Shown: positions 32,879 through 40,888, counted from the stretch's first letter. The stretch: 48,755 bases of DNA from Actinomyces sp. (GCA_018375675.1 JAHACW010000012.1:1-48755); one strand, 5' to 3'. Notes: generated by a model from the letters alone, not told the origin. Program-made: numbers and translations.

Positions 32879-32894
32879 TCGCGCTCGTTTTGTG

Positions 32895-32932
32895 GCCCGC
32901 TTCGGTGTCGTTTCGACGAGGCCGGGGCGGGC
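32895..32932. terminator. Shared terminator hairpin between convergent lplA and marC
   Basis: Arms 32895-32905 and 32922-32932 pair over 11 bp with two G-T pairs. The 13-mer complement (32915-32927) straddles loop and right arm. It lies 17 bp after lplA and 7 bp after the marC stop. Confidence 0.65.
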
Positions 32933-32938
32933 TTCCGC

Positions 32939-33559
32939 TTAGAAGAGATGGAGCGCGCCCACCCCGTGGATGATGAGTTCGACGCCGATGACGAGGATCA
33001 GAAAGCCCATGATGCGCACGATCGCGCCGACTCCGGTGGCACCCAGCTTGTCGATCCAGGGCGTGCCGTAGCGCAGCAGCAGCGCGATGACGGCGGCAGT
33101 TACCGCGATTCCCAGGACGATGCCGACATGAAAACCGATGGCCGTGTTGCGGGCGGCCAGCGCGATAACCACGCCGATCGAGCCGGGCCCCGCGATGAGG
33201 GGGAGTGCCATGGGGGAGAAGGATACGTCCGGCTTGGAGGTCGCGTGCTGAGCCTCCTCGTGGGTGGCACGGCGCTTGTTTTCCAGCATCGAGAAACCCG
33301 AGTGCGCGACGACCAAGCCACCCGCGATCTGCAGCGAGGGTAGGTCGAAGCCGAAGAAATGCATGATGAGCGAGCCACTGACCGCGAACACCGTCAGGAT
33401 GGCGAACACGTAGATGCCTGTCTTCCACGCCTGCGAGCGCACCGCAGCCGGAGTATTGCCGGCGGTGAGTCCTGCGAACGCTGCGAGACCACCGATCGGA
33501 TTGGTGATCGGGGCGAGCGCCAGGATCGCGGCGGACATTCCGGCGAGAACAGTCATCAT
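32939..33559 (-). CDS. marC: MarC family integral membrane protein
   Basis: 206 residues with six hydrophobic segments and the MarC/UPF0056 pattern: ITNPIGGLAAFAGLTAG near the N-terminus, LQIAGGLVVAHSGFSML in the middle, ALPLIAGPGSIGVVIALA, and VRIMGFLILVIGVELIIHG at the end. Despite the name, the family has no proven drug-resistance role and its substrate is unknown. Tandem ATGs at 33559 and 33556; the first is preceded at 7 nt by the leaderless -10 TAGGAT. Upstream in-frame sequence to 33676 overlaps yggS and is excluded. Confidence 0.9.
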   Translation of the reverse strand: MMTVLAGMSAAILALAPITNPIGGLAAFAGLTAGNTPAAVRSQAWKTGIYVFAILTVFAVSGSLIMHFFGFDLPSLQIAGGLVVAHSGFSMLENKRRATHEEAQHATSKPDVSFSPMALPLIAGPGSIGVVIALAARNTAIGFHVGIVLGIAVTAAVIALLLRYGTPWIDKLGATGVGAIVRIMGFLILVIGVELIIHGVGALHLF

Positions 33560-33566
33560 GCGGACA

Positions 33567-33572
33567 ATCCTA
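33567..33572 (-). promoter_or_regulatory. -10 element of marC, leaderless type
   Basis: TAGGAT on the minus strand, 7 nt before the ATG at 33559, in the 47-bp gap after yggS. Confidence 0.6.
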
Positions 33573-33606
33573 GTCGGCGCTGTGCTCGCGCGAACGATCG
33601 GTCCGC

Positions 33607-34305
33607 TCAGGCGCGGCGGGCGCCGAAGATCGCGGTGCCCAGGCGCACGATTGTCGCCCCCTCGGCAATGGCCCACTCAAGATCGCGGCTCATACCCATA
33701 GAGAGCGCCAGGTCCGACTCTTCGACGCCCAGGCGAGATGCGGCCTCGTCCCTGATCCCGCGCAGCTGCGCGTACGCGGCGCGCACGTCGGCCTCGATAG
33801 GGGAGTTCAGGCCCACCGTCATGAAGCCCGCGAGCTGCAGGTGTACCGAGGCCTCGACCGCGTCGATCAGTGCGGCGACGTCGGAGGGGGCGCAGCCATG
33901 CTTTGTGGCCTCGCCAGAGACGTTCACCTCGACGAACACGGGGAGTGTGCCGGTCGCGCGCGCGTCGATTTTCGAGGCCAGGGCGGGGGAATCTAGCGAC
34001 TCGATCGCGTCCACGCAGGACAGCGCGTGGTTGATCTTGTTGGACTGCAGAGGCCCGATCAGGTGGATGCGCGCGCCGGGCACCTCTCGGATCGCCTCCA
34101 CCGTTGCGCGTGCCTCCTGGACGCGGTTGTGGCCGAGTAGGATCGGCAGGCCCGCCTCGCTCAGCGCAGCGGCGGCCTCGCGGCACTTCTCGGGCGTGCG
34201 CGTCTTGACCGCCAGCTCCAGATGCACCGAATCGGTGCGGCCACACGCGGACGTCGCGCGGTCAATGCGGTCGCGGGCAGCGGCGATGGCCTCGGGAATA
34301 CTCAT
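33607..34305 (-). CDS. yggS: YggS family PLP-homeostasis protein
   Basis: 232 residues, single-domain alanine-racemase-like barrel that binds PLP and buffers the free cofactor. The PLP lysine is in LELAVKTRTPEK. LLGHNRVQEA, HLIGPLQSNKIN, VFVEVNVSGEATKHG, LQLAGFMTVG, SMGMSRDLEWAIAEGATIVRLGTAIFG are diagnostic. The ATG at 34305 is preceded by the leaderless -10. The gene is isolated from cell-division genes, with which actinobacterial yggS homologues often cluster (sepF region). Confidence 0.94.
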   Translation of the reverse strand: MSIPEAIAAARDRIDRATSACGRTDSVHLELAVKTRTPEKCREAAAALSEAGLPILLGHNRVQEARATVEAIREVPGARIHLIGPLQSNKINHALSCVDAIESLDSPALASKIDARATGTLPVFVEVNVSGEATKHGCAPSDVAALIDAVEASVHLQLAGFMTVGLNSPIEADVRAAYAQLRGIRDEAASRLGVEESDLALSMGMSRDLEWAIAEGATIVRLGTAIFGARRA

Positions 34306-34311
34306 GTCCTC

Positions 34312-34317
34312 ATGGTA
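34312..34317 (-). promoter_or_regulatory. -10 element of yggS, leaderless type
   Basis: TACCAT on the minus strand, then GAGGAC, then the ATG at 34305. The GAGGA within the six-base gap is too close to act as a normal ribosome site. Confidence 0.5.
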
Positions 34318-34332
34318 CGCGCGGAGAAACTT

Positions 34333-34393
34333 TCAGGGGCCAATCAGGGGTCACTCAGGGGAACCTGAGACGCGAGGTGTGGCAGACTAGAAT
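34333..34393 (+). promoter_or_regulatory. yccF promoter with three 11-bp-spaced direct repeats
   Basis: TCAGGGG occurs at 34333, 34344 and 34355, exactly 11 bp apart, ending next to the -35 position. TAGAAT at 34388-34393 is a strong -10, while the -35 is poor. This is the geometry of activator sites of OmpR/PhoB-type response regulators. The regulator is not in the window. Confidence 0.6.
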
Positions 34394-34420
34394 GTTCACA
34401 GATCAAGGAAAGGACACGCA

Positions 34421-34810
34421 ATGCGTACCCTGCTCAACATCATCTGGTTCCTCTTCGGAGGCCTGCCGCTCTTCCTCGGCTACCTCCTCGCGGGTGTCGT
34501 CGCCTGCATCTTCGTCGTCACGATCCCCGCGGGCGTGGCATGCTTCCGCATCGCCGGATACGTGCTGTGGCCCTTCGGTAAGCGCGTTATCGACAAGCCG
34601 GGCGTGGGCGCGGGCTCCGGCCTCATGAACATCGTGTGGTTCCTGGTCGCGGGCCTGTGGCTCGCCATCGGTCACGTGACCACTGCGGCCGCCCAGGCTG
34701 TGACGATCGTCGGCATTCCGCTGGCTATCGCCAACCTGAAGATGATCCCGATCACCTGCTTCCCCTTCGGCAAGGCCGTCATCGACGACCCGACCGCGTC
34801 CATCCTCTGA
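34421..34810 (+). CDS. YccF domain small membrane protein
   Basis: 129 residues with two YccF/DUF307 repeats, each a hydrophobic pair followed by a short conserved FGK motif: LLNIIWFLFGG ... WPFGKRVID and LMNIVWFLVAG ... FPFGKAVIDDP. Inner-membrane protein of unknown function. ATG at 34421 after AAGGAAAGGA. The promoter carries three phased repeats, suggesting inducible expression. ybaK begins 20 bp downstream but has its own -10. Confidence 0.92.
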   Translation: MRTLLNIIWFLFGGLPLFLGYLLAGVVACIFVVTIPAGVACFRIAGYVLWPFGKRVIDKPGVGAGSGLMNIVWFLVAGLWLAIGHVTTAAAQAVTIVGIPLAIANLKMIPITCFPFGKAVIDDPTASIL

Positions 34811-34817
34811 CGCGTCC

Positions 34818-34823
34818 TACACT
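34818..34823 (+). promoter_or_regulatory. -10 element of ybaK, leaderless type
   Basis: TACACT, then GGGGTC, then the ATG at 34830. Confidence 0.6.
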
Positions 34824-34829
34824 GGGGTC

Positions 34830-35339
34830 ATGGCTCGTAAACACAGCAAGGATCACGGCGGTGGCCCCACCCGCGCCATCGAGGTGCTGACGGCGGCCGA
34901 CGTTGCTTTTACCGTTCACGAGTACGAGCACGACCCGGCCGCCCGGGCGTTTGGGGAGGAAACCGTCGAGAAGCTGGGCATCGACCCCACCCAGGCCTTC
35001 AAGACGCTCATGGTGCGCCTGGAGCCCACCGGCGAGTTCGTCGTCGGCTGCGTGCCCGCACTGGCACACCTGTCCATGAAACTGATTGCCAAGGCAGCCG
35101 GCGCGAAGAGCGCCGCCATGGCTGACCCGGCCGTCGCACAGCGCCGCACCGGCTACGTCGTGGGCGGTATCAGCCCGCTCGGGCAAACCACTGCGCACCG
35201 GCTGTTCATCGACTCGGCGTGCCTGGACCACGAGACCATGATCGTCTCGGGCGGGCGCCGAGGCCTCAGCGTTGAACTGAGCCCCCTCGACCTCGTCGAG
35301 CTGACGGACGCCGAGGTCACGGACCTCGCCCAGGTCTGA
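34830..35339 (+). CDS. ybaK: YbaK/EbsC family Cys-tRNA(Pro) deacylase
   Basis: 169 residues, stand-alone INS-like editing domain that hydrolyses mischarged Cys-tRNA(Pro). The family pattern is clear: HEYEHDPAARAFGEET, the catalytic-lysine segment AFKTLMVRL, VGCVPALAHLSMKLIAKAAG, RRTGYVVGGISPLG and SGGRRGLSVELSPLDLV. Start from the leaderless -10; MARKHSKDHGGGP is a basic N-terminal tail that could help bind tRNA. It is followed by the toxin-antitoxin region without an obvious terminator. Confidence 0.93.
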   Translation: MARKHSKDHGGGPTRAIEVLTAADVAFTVHEYEHDPAARAFGEETVEKLGIDPTQAFKTLMVRLEPTGEFVVGCVPALAHLSMKLIAKAAGAKSAAMADPAVAQRRTGYVVGGISPLGQTTAHRLFIDSACLDHETMIVSGGRRGLSVELSPLDLVELTDAEVTDLAQV

Positions 35340-35449
35340 CCCGGCCGGATTTGAACTCCGACTCGGCTGTTTGAGCATGCCGACTTCAATTGCGGGAATC
35401 CAGTCGATACCCGTGCATACTCAGGCATCTGTCACACATCTGATGGGCG

Positions 35450-35470
35450 TTGTACAATGAAAGTCGTACA
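35450..35470 (+). promoter_or_regulatory. Promoter and operator of the DinJ-YafQ module
   Basis: TTGTACAA (35450-35457) is a perfect palindrome. TGTAC (35451-35455) is also mirrored by GTACA (35466-35470), 15 bp apart centre to centre. The -10 TACAAT (35453-35458) is embedded, and CTGTCA at 35429-35434 may be the -35. Binding here by the antitoxin would block transcription, the usual autoregulation of such modules. Confidence 0.6.
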
Positions 35471-35492
35471 TTCGTCTGAAAGGTGTGGCGAT

Positions 35493-35771
35493 ATGAAAAC
35501 GGCGACGCTCAACATGCGTGTGGATCCAAGTGTGAAGGAAGAAGCCGAGAGGGTGTATGCCCAGTTCGGCATGAACCTCACGGATGCTGTCAACGTATTC
35601 CTTCATAAGTCGATCATGGAGGGTGGCTTGCCCTTTGACTTGCGTCAACCTCGCTATAACGCTGAAACCGAGCTAGCCATGAGCGAGGCTCGCGACATAG
35701 CCGCAGGGCGTGTTGTCGCTACCCGTTACGCGTCCGCAGCACAAGCGTTCGCGGACGTCGATGATGAGTGA
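35493..35771 (+). CDS. dinJ: DinJ/RelB family antitoxin
   Basis: 92 residues from the ATG at 35493, which has GAAAGG about 10 nt upstream. The N-terminal ribbon-helix-helix (ATLNMRVDPSVKEEAERVYAQFGMN, then LTDAVNVFLHKSI) provides DNA binding and dimerisation. MEGGLPFDLRQPRYNAET leads into the toxin-neutralising C-terminal tail. The stop lies 5 bp inside the toxin gene. Base composition is clearly less G/C-rich than the flanking genes, in keeping with horizontal movement of such modules. Confidence 0.9.
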   Translation: MKTATLNMRVDPSVKEEAERVYAQFGMNLTDAVNVFLHKSIMEGGLPFDLRQPRYNAETELAMSEARDIAAGRVVATRYASAAQAFADVDDE

Positions 35772-36060
35772 GCCTCAGCGGGGCCAGCGTGCCCTCGTGA
35801 TGACCGGTCAATTTAAGAAGGATCTCAAGAGGGCCCGCAAACGAGGGCTTCCTATCAAGGAGCTCGAAGCGGTCATAGACCTCATTCTTGCGGGTGAAGT
35901 GTTGCCTCCCAAGCGGAGGGATCATCTCTTGACCGGGAACTATGCGGGGTTCCGTGAATGTCACATTCGGCCGGATTGGCTGTTGATCTATCTAGATGAG
36001 CCAGAGATCTGCGTGGTGACGGCAATTCGCACGGGTTCCCACTCGGACCTGTTTCAATAG
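35764..36060 (+). CDS. yafQ: YafQ family mRNA interferase toxin
   Basis: 98 residues from the ATG at 35764 (an ATG at 35761 is equally possible), overlapping the antitoxin by 8 bp. RelE-superfamily fold; residues matching the YafQ active site are present: His54 (RRDHLL), His67 and Asp71 (CHIRPDW), His93 and Phe97 (GSHSDLF). All appear intact, so the toxin should be active: ribosome-dependent mRNA cleavage, held off by the adjacent antitoxin. The promoter lies upstream of dinJ. Confidence 0.92.
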   Translation: MSEPQRGQRALVMTGQFKKDLKRARKRGLPIKELEAVIDLILAGEVLPPKRRDHLLTGNYAGFRECHIRPDWLLIYLDEPEICVVTAIRTGSHSDLFQ

Positions 36061-36092
36061 CCGCTGTTTTCTTCCAGGAGAGTTGAGATCGC

Positions 36093-36785
36093 ATGGTTGA
36101 GCTGACTGAACTAAGCCGCCGCGGGCGCGCCGCCTACTGGGTGGTTGCCGCCCTCGCCTGGGCGGGCGTCGCCGCCACTCTTATTATCACGGCCTTCGAT
36201 GGCTACGCTGCGCCGACCTACGTCGAGGAGGGCCTCTTCGCGGGTGCCCCCCACGGTTGGGCGGGCGCCCCCGAGCGCCTCATCAATTGCCTGTCCTACT
36301 TCACCGAGCTGTCCAACATCATGGTTGCGATCATCTCGACCGTTCTCGCGCGCCGGGGCCGTGTGGGTGCATGGGGGAGGGCGACGCACCTGTGCGCGCT
36401 CATGATGATCACGGTGACCGCGATCGTCTACGCGACGCTCATCGGCCCCTACGAGGTCCTTTCCGGCTTCGCGCTCGTCACCAACCCCCTCCAGCACGTC
36501 GTCGTCCCCGCCGCCTTCGTGGGCACGGCTGCGCTCGTGGGACCGCGCGGCGGCATCACGTGGGCGACGCTGGGGCGCGCGCTGCTGATCCCGGTCGCGT
36601 GGGTGGCGTACACGCTCGTGCGAGGCTCCTTCACGCACCAGTACCCGTACGGATTCGTCAACGTGTGGCGCATCGGCTACGTGCAGGTCGCCATCAACAT
36701 CGTGGTGATCCTGATCGGTGCCCTGGTCTTCATGGCGCTCTTCGCGGGCGCGGACTGGCTGATCCGCAAGGTGTCCCGGCGCTGA
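36093..36785 (+). CDS. Pr6Pr family membrane protein
   Basis: 230 residues, about six helices. Family markers are LSYFTELSNIMVAIISTVLARRG (after helix 1), NPLQHVVVPAAFVG, and YPYGFVNVWRIGYVQVAINIVVILIGALVF. Integral membrane protein of unknown function. ATG at 36093 with CAGGAGAG upstream. It has a normal high G/C content, unlike the toxin-antitoxin genes 33 bp upstream. Confidence 0.88.
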   Translation: MVELTELSRRGRAAYWVVAALAWAGVAATLIITAFDGYAAPTYVEEGLFAGAPHGWAGAPERLINCLSYFTELSNIMVAIISTVLARRGRVGAWGRATHLCALMMITVTAIVYATLIGPYEVLSGFALVTNPLQHVVVPAAFVGTAALVGPRGGITWATLGRALLIPVAWVAYTLVRGSFTHQYPYGFVNVWRIGYVQVAINIVVILIGALVFMALFAGADWLIRKVSRR

Positions 36786-36826
36786 CGGTCTGTGCACCTC
36801 CCGGACACGGTCCCGTCCGAGGCCGC

Positions 36827-36832
36827 TAGAGT
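36827..36832 (+). promoter_or_regulatory. -10 element of the VOC gene, leaderless type
   Basis: TAGAGT, then GAGGCC, then the ATG at 36839. Confidence 0.6.
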
Positions 36833-36838
36833 GAGGCC

Positions 36839-37303
36839 ATGAGCAACGAGCCCGGGCTTGTCCCTGAACTTACCGTCACCGATTACGAGGCATCGCGCCG
36901 TTTTTGGTGCGACCTAGTCGGTTTTTCCCTTCGCTATGAGCGGCCTGAGGAAGGATTCGGCTACCTTGTCCTGGGTAACGCGCACCTGATGCTCGACCAG
37001 ATCGACCAGGGTAGGACGTGGGCGACAGGACCTCTTGAGTTCCCCCTTGGTCGGGGTATCAACTTCGAGGTTCAGGTCGATAACCTGGACGGTACGTTGC
37101 AGCGCATCACAGAGGCAGGATGGCCGATCTTCGTCGAACCCGAAGAGAAGTGGTACCGGGCGGGCGATGTAGAGATCGGCGTCCGGCAGTTCCTCATCCA
37201 GGACCCGGACGGATACCTTGTGCGGCTCCAGCAGGAAATCGGCGAGAGGCCCACGTCGAAGACGCATGCGGATTGCACGCAGGATGAGCGCAGCAGCGAC
37301 TGA
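36839..37303 (+). CDS. VOC family (glyoxalase/bleomycin-resistance-like) protein
   Basis: 154 residues with two beta-alpha-beta-beta-beta halves: LVPELTVTDYEASRRFWCDLVGFSLRYERPEEGFGYLVLGNAHLMLDQ (first, shown in part by its YEASRRFWCD core) and INFEVQVDNLDGTLQRI ... QFLIQDPDGYLVRLQQ (second). The layout, lacking one of the metal-binding His positions, resembles bleomycin-binding proteins that sequester the drug rather than catalytic glyoxalases. The true ligand is unknown. Leaderless start at 36839. Lower codon bias than neighbours suggests acquisition. Confidence 0.82.
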   Translation: MSNEPGLVPELTVTDYEASRRFWCDLVGFSLRYERPEEGFGYLVLGNAHLMLDQIDQGRTWATGPLEFPLGRGINFEVQVDNLDGTLQRITEAGWPIFVEPEEKWYRAGDVEIGVRQFLIQDPDGYLVRLQQEIGERPTSKTHADCTQDERSSD

Positions 37304-37333
37304 GGGCGCTGTTTCGCTCTCCCGGCGCTGAGA

Positions 37334-37381
37334 AACCCGCCCGCTCGACAGGGTTGCAAGCCGTTGTGGAGCAGGCGGGTT
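37334..37381. terminator. Shared hairpin between the VOC and PH-domain genes
   Basis: Arms 37334-37346 and 37369-37381 pair 12 of 13 around a 22-nt loop, between convergent stops. It has no long T-tract. Confidence 0.6.
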
Positions 37382-37402
37382 CAATGTTCAGGTTGGTACC
37401 TC

Positions 37403-37774
37403 TTAGTGGGAGTTCAGAACGCAGTTTGCGATGAGTGCGTCGATGCGGCGCACGTCGATGTGTCGGCCTAGGCTGATCTTGATATGGCCTGCGCGGGTCC
37501 ATAACTCGACCTCGGCAGTCATATCGATTGTGCCGGCGTTCTCGGTCGACCACATGTTGATGTTCTTGTAGGGCAGTGAGTAGATTTCGACCTTGCGGCC
37601 GGTAATTCCCTGCGCGTCGCGCACGATGAGGCGCTGCGACGTAAAGATTGCCGAGTCTCGCGTTGTTGCGAACGCAGCGTAGGGCTGCTCGCCGGGAATC
37701 AGGATGTTGGAGACGTCCTTGGGGATCGCTACCTCGTTGAAAAATGCCCACTGGGCGACTGTTGCGGCTTCCAT
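37403..37774 (-). CDS. PH domain-containing protein (bPH family)
   Basis: 123 residues, soluble. A single bacterial PH-like domain: ILIPGEQPYAAFATTRDSAIFTSQRLIVRDAQG is the opening strand pattern, YSLPYKNINMWSTEN and the C-terminal helix (RHIDVRRIDALIANCVL) complete it. Members may act as lipid or protein interaction modules in envelope stress; no specific role is known. AAAGGA lies 9 nt before the ATG at 37774. Lower G/C than the adjacent helicase. Confidence 0.85.
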   Translation of the reverse strand: MEAATVAQWAFFNEVAIPKDVSNILIPGEQPYAAFATTRDSAIFTSQRLIVRDAQGITGRKVEIYSLPYKNINMWSTENAGTIDMTAEVELWTRAGHIKISLGRHIDVRRIDALIANCVLNSH

Positions 37775-37809
37775 GCCATGTCCTTTCTCGATGGTGACAT
37801 GGTAACCAC

Positions 37810-37835
37810 GGGGTAGTTGTCATGCAACTGTCCCC
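37810..37835 (-). terminator. Possible helicase terminator
   Basis: GGGG-T-AGTTG-TCATG-CAACT-GT-CCCC forms a hairpin about 50 bp past the helicase stop, with no T-tract on the minus strand. Confidence 0.35.
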
Positions 37836-37881
37836 GCCCGTCGTGTAGATGAGCCACTCTGTGACTAGCCGCGCGAGGGAC

Positions 37882-40635
37882 TTACCGCGCCCCGACGGTG
37901 ATCGTGGCCAGGGCAACCCTTCCAGCCTCGTCCGAGGCGGGCACGTCCACGAGGGCGACGATGCGCCAGTCCATGTCCTCCTCCGGATCGAACAGGGTCT
38001 GCGTGGCCAGCCAGAACGTGCCGGCCGGAGCCTGATCGACCGCGTCCGCGATCGCCTCGATGCGCGCAGCCTGGGCGCGCTCGACATCGGAAGAAACCGT
38101 AGCGGGAGCCAGCTCCAGTACGTCCTCGCGGGTCGGGGCCTCGTTCAAGGAACACAGCGACAGGGCGCGCGCCCGCTGGTCGATGCCGATCCACTCGTGC
38201 TCCGCCCAGTAGTGCTCGAGCACCGCGTCCCACTCGTCCTCACCCCACGGGGCGACCAGCGGGGTGCGCGAGGCCTCGTCGAGACGCGCCAAGGCCTCGA
38301 CGTTGTCGCGGCTCATCGCCTCCACGCGCTCGAACAGGGCCGAGCGAATCGCCGTGCGGAACGCATGACGGTTCGCGCTAAAGGGAACGGTCCCGTCCTC
38401 CCGTGCGCCAAACGCGAGTTCCGCGCCCTCCGTGCCGTCGCCCTCGGACGCGGGAGAGAGGGCCTGACCCGTGGACATGGCCTCCCACTCGTCCAGCAGC
38501 GAGGAGTCCACCGCGCGGATCAGGGCAGACAGCCACGCAATGATCGAACGTAGCTCGTCCGTCATGAGCTCGTCCGGCACGATCTGGCGCAGCGCGCGAT
38601 ACGCGTCCGTCAGGTAGCGCAGCACGATGCCCTCGGAGCTGCCCACGTCGTAGCGGCCCACAATCCCCGTGAACGTCAGCGCGTTCTCGATCATCTCGCG
38701 CACGACCGACTTCGGGGAAATCTCCTGATCCTCGATCCACGGGTTCGCGTGCAGATACACCGCGAACGCGTCGCCCAGCAGATCGGCCAGCGGGCGCGGC
38801 CACGTGACCTCCTCCAGCGCGGCCATGCGCTCGTCGTACTCCATGCCCTGCGCCTTCATCGCAGCCACGGCCTCGGCGCGCGCCGCCTTTTCCTGCGCGA
38901 ATAGGAGCGGACGCGGATCCTCCAGGACCGACTCGATGACTGAGACGACGTCGAGGGCGAAGGTCGGGGACTCGGGGTCCAGCAGCTCGAGCGCGGCCAG
39001 TGCGAAGGGGGAGAGCGGTTGGTTGAGCGCGAAGTCATCCGGCAGGTCGGTGGCCGCACGCAGGCGTGGCTCACCCGACGCCGAGGCCTGCGCAGAAGAC
39101 ACGTGCTCGACGACGCCCGCCTGCTTCATCGACGTGTAGATCTCACCCAGGCGGCGCAGGTGTGGGTTGCGATCCGTGGGTGGATCGTCGTTGTTGCGCG
39201 CCAGCCACACGAGGTGCTCACCCGGGTCACGCCCGGCCGCGGGCGCACCGGCCAGCACGTTGAGGACCATCGCGTGCGTCATCTCGAAACGGCTCGTGAG
39301 CTGCTCGGGAGCCGCGTCCACGAGGCGCTCGAACGTCGAGCGCGTCCACGAGATCTCGCCCTCGCTCGGCCCCTTGCGCTTCTTCGCCGACTTCTTCGCG
39401 GCGCGCTTGGCCTCGCGGGCGTCACGGGCCGCCTCCTGCGCGGCGCTCAGGCGTGCGCGCTCACGGGCGGCATCGACCTCGTGCTCTGGGGCCAGAACGC
39501 GCACGAAACCGACCGTATCGAAGCCGGCACGGCCCGCGCGCCCCGCGATCTGGTGGAACTCGCGCGCGCTTACGTGGCGCATGCGTCGCCCGTCGTACTT
39601 GACGAGCGACGTCATCAGCACCGTGCGGATCGGCACGTTGATGCCCACCCCCAGGGTGTCCGTGCCGCACACGATCGGCAGCAGGCCCGCCTGCGTGAGG
39701 CGTTCGACGAGGCGGCGGTAGCGAGGCAGCATGCCCGCGTGATGCACGCCGATGCCCTGCGCGAGCAGCGACTTGAGGGTCTGCCCGAAGCCCTTTGTAA
39801 ACGACACGCCCGCCAGCTGCGTGGCGATCGCCTTCTTCTGCTCGGGCGAAATCAACGACGAACGATCGAAAGACTGCGCGGTCGCGACCGCGTCACGCTG
39901 GGAGAAATGCACGATGTAGACGGGCCAGCGGCCCTCACCCAGCAGTCGCTCGACCGTGTCGGCCAGGCGATCCACGACGTACTCGAACTCGAGGGGCACG
40001 GGGCGCTCCGCGTCGTCGATGAGGGACACGTCGCGCCCGGTGCGTTCCCTCCACGCGCGTTCGAAACGCGTCGTGTCGCCTAGCGTCGCGCTCATCGCGA
40101 CCACCTGCGGGGTCCTCAGCTCCAGGAGCGGCACCTGCCACGCCCAGCCGCGCTGACGGTCCCCATAGAAGTGGAACTCGTCCATGACGATCATGTCCGC
40201 GTCCAGCGTGGGCCCCTCGCGCAGCGACTGATTCGCGAGGATCTCGGCGGTGCAGCAGATGATGGGCGCGTCGGCGTTCAGGGACACGTCGCCGGTCACC
40301 ATGCCGACGTTGTCCGCGCCGAACAGGGACACGAGGTCAAAGAATTTCTCTGACACCAGGGCCTTCAGGGGCGCCGTGTAGTAGGAGCGGCCCCCATGCG
40401 CCATCGACGTAAAGTGCGCGGCGAGCGCGATCATCGACTTGCCCGACCCCGTGGGGGTCGCAGCGATCACGTGGTTGCCCGCCAGGATCTCGACCAGGGC
40501 CTCCTCCTGGTGGGGGTAGAGCGGACGCCCGGTGCCCTCGGCCCAGGACACGAAGGCCTCGTACAGGGCGTCGTCGTCGCCCAGACGGCCCTCGTCCTCC
40601 AGGTCGTCCAGGATCTCGTTCAAAGTCGCGCTCAT
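37882..40635 (-). CDS. Ski2-like superfamily II helicase (DUF3516 type)
   Basis: 917 residues from the ATG at 40635, chosen for the -10 GACAAT 6 nt before it. Helicase motifs in order: Q-like PLYPHQEEALVEIL; Walker A ATPTGSGKS; Ia TAPLKALVSEKF; II MDEFHFYGD; III SATLGDT; IV/V region IVCGTDTLGVGINVPI; VI HQIAGRAGRAGFD. A highly charged Lys/Arg/Ala stretch (REAKRAAKKSAKKRKG) precedes the DUF3516 C-terminal half (about residues 430-917), an actinobacterial hallmark. Presumably an RNA helicase in RNA turnover or ribosome work; the cellular role is not established. Confidence 0.92.
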   Translation of the reverse strand: MSATLNEILDDLEDEGRLGDDDALYEAFVSWAEGTGRPLYPHQEEALVEILAGNHVIAATPTGSGKSMIALAAHFTSMAHGGRSYYTAPLKALVSEKFFDLVSLFGADNVGMVTGDVSLNADAPIICCTAEILANQSLREGPTLDADMIVMDEFHFYGDRQRGWAWQVPLLELRTPQVVAMSATLGDTTRFERAWRERTGRDVSLIDDAERPVPLEFEYVVDRLADTVERLLGEGRWPVYIVHFSQRDAVATAQSFDRSSLISPEQKKAIATQLAGVSFTKGFGQTLKSLLAQGIGVHHAGMLPRYRRLVERLTQAGLLPIVCGTDTLGVGINVPIRTVLMTSLVKYDGRRMRHVSAREFHQIAGRAGRAGFDTVGFVRVLAPEHEVDAARERARLSAAQEAARDAREAKRAAKKSAKKRKGPSEGEISWTRSTFERLVDAAPEQLTSRFEMTHAMVLNVLAGAPAAGRDPGEHLVWLARNNDDPPTDRNPHLRRLGEIYTSMKQAGVVEHVSSAQASASGEPRLRAATDLPDDFALNQPLSPFALAALELLDPESPTFALDVVSVIESVLEDPRPLLFAQEKAARAEAVAAMKAQGMEYDERMAALEEVTWPRPLADLLGDAFAVYLHANPWIEDQEISPKSVVREMIENALTFTGIVGRYDVGSSEGIVLRYLTDAYRALRQIVPDELMTDELRSIIAWLSALIRAVDSSLLDEWEAMSTGQALSPASEGDGTEGAELAFGAREDGTVPFSANRHAFRTAIRSALFERVEAMSRDNVEALARLDEASRTPLVAPWGEDEWDAVLEHYWAEHEWIGIDQRARALSLCSLNEAPTREDVLELAPATVSSDVERAQAARIEAIADAVDQAPAGTFWLATQTLFDPEEDMDWRIVALVDVPASDEAGRVALATITVGAR

Positions 40636-40641
40636 GCTCCC

Positions 40642-40647
40642 ATTGTC
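40642..40647 (-). promoter_or_regulatory. -10 element of the helicase gene, leaderless type
   Basis: GACAAT on the minus strand, then GGGAGC, then the ATG at 40635. The first base deviates from consensus. Confidence 0.45.
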
Positions 40648-40703
40648 CCAGAGTGCGCCCACGTCTGCGTCCCCGCGCCGCCGGGCCCTTCCCGCAGCTC
40701 ATT

Positions 40704-40716
40704 GACGAGGCCGGGG
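40704..40716 (-). repeat. Solitary copy of the dispersed 13-mer between the helicase and AGCS genes
   Basis: The plus strand reads GACGAGGCCGGGG. It lies between two divergent starts, where a terminator would make no sense, and has no inverted partner. Confidence 0.85.
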
Positions 40717-40888
40717 CGGAGTCCGTGCTCACGGGTGGCCATGCGCGTGGCGAGACGTCGCCTGCTGGGCGCGCGGGCCTGTGGCAAGATGAACGGGTCC
40801 CATGACAACGAGCGGGTGCGGCCCGCGAAGCGCGCGAGGCCCCGCGACCCATCCACGGCCTCGCCCATTGACACCCCGGGAGGTTCCT

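Noticed and set aside
35341..35400. tRNA 3'-end fragment or attachment site (GTTCAAATC on the minus strand)
   Set aside because: The T-stem does not pair (an A-C clash in the stem), no anticodon arm is present, and no direct repeat flanks the toxin-antitoxin module.
37882..40635. Defence-system helicase
   Set aside because: The DUF3516 arrangement is a conserved actinobacterial housekeeping-type Ski2-like helicase, and no nuclease, methylase or other defence gene is adjacent.
40802..40888. N-terminal extension of the AGCS symporter from 40802
   Set aside because: The added residues are Arg/Pro-rich without family resemblance, while GGGAGG sits correctly before the GTG at 40889.
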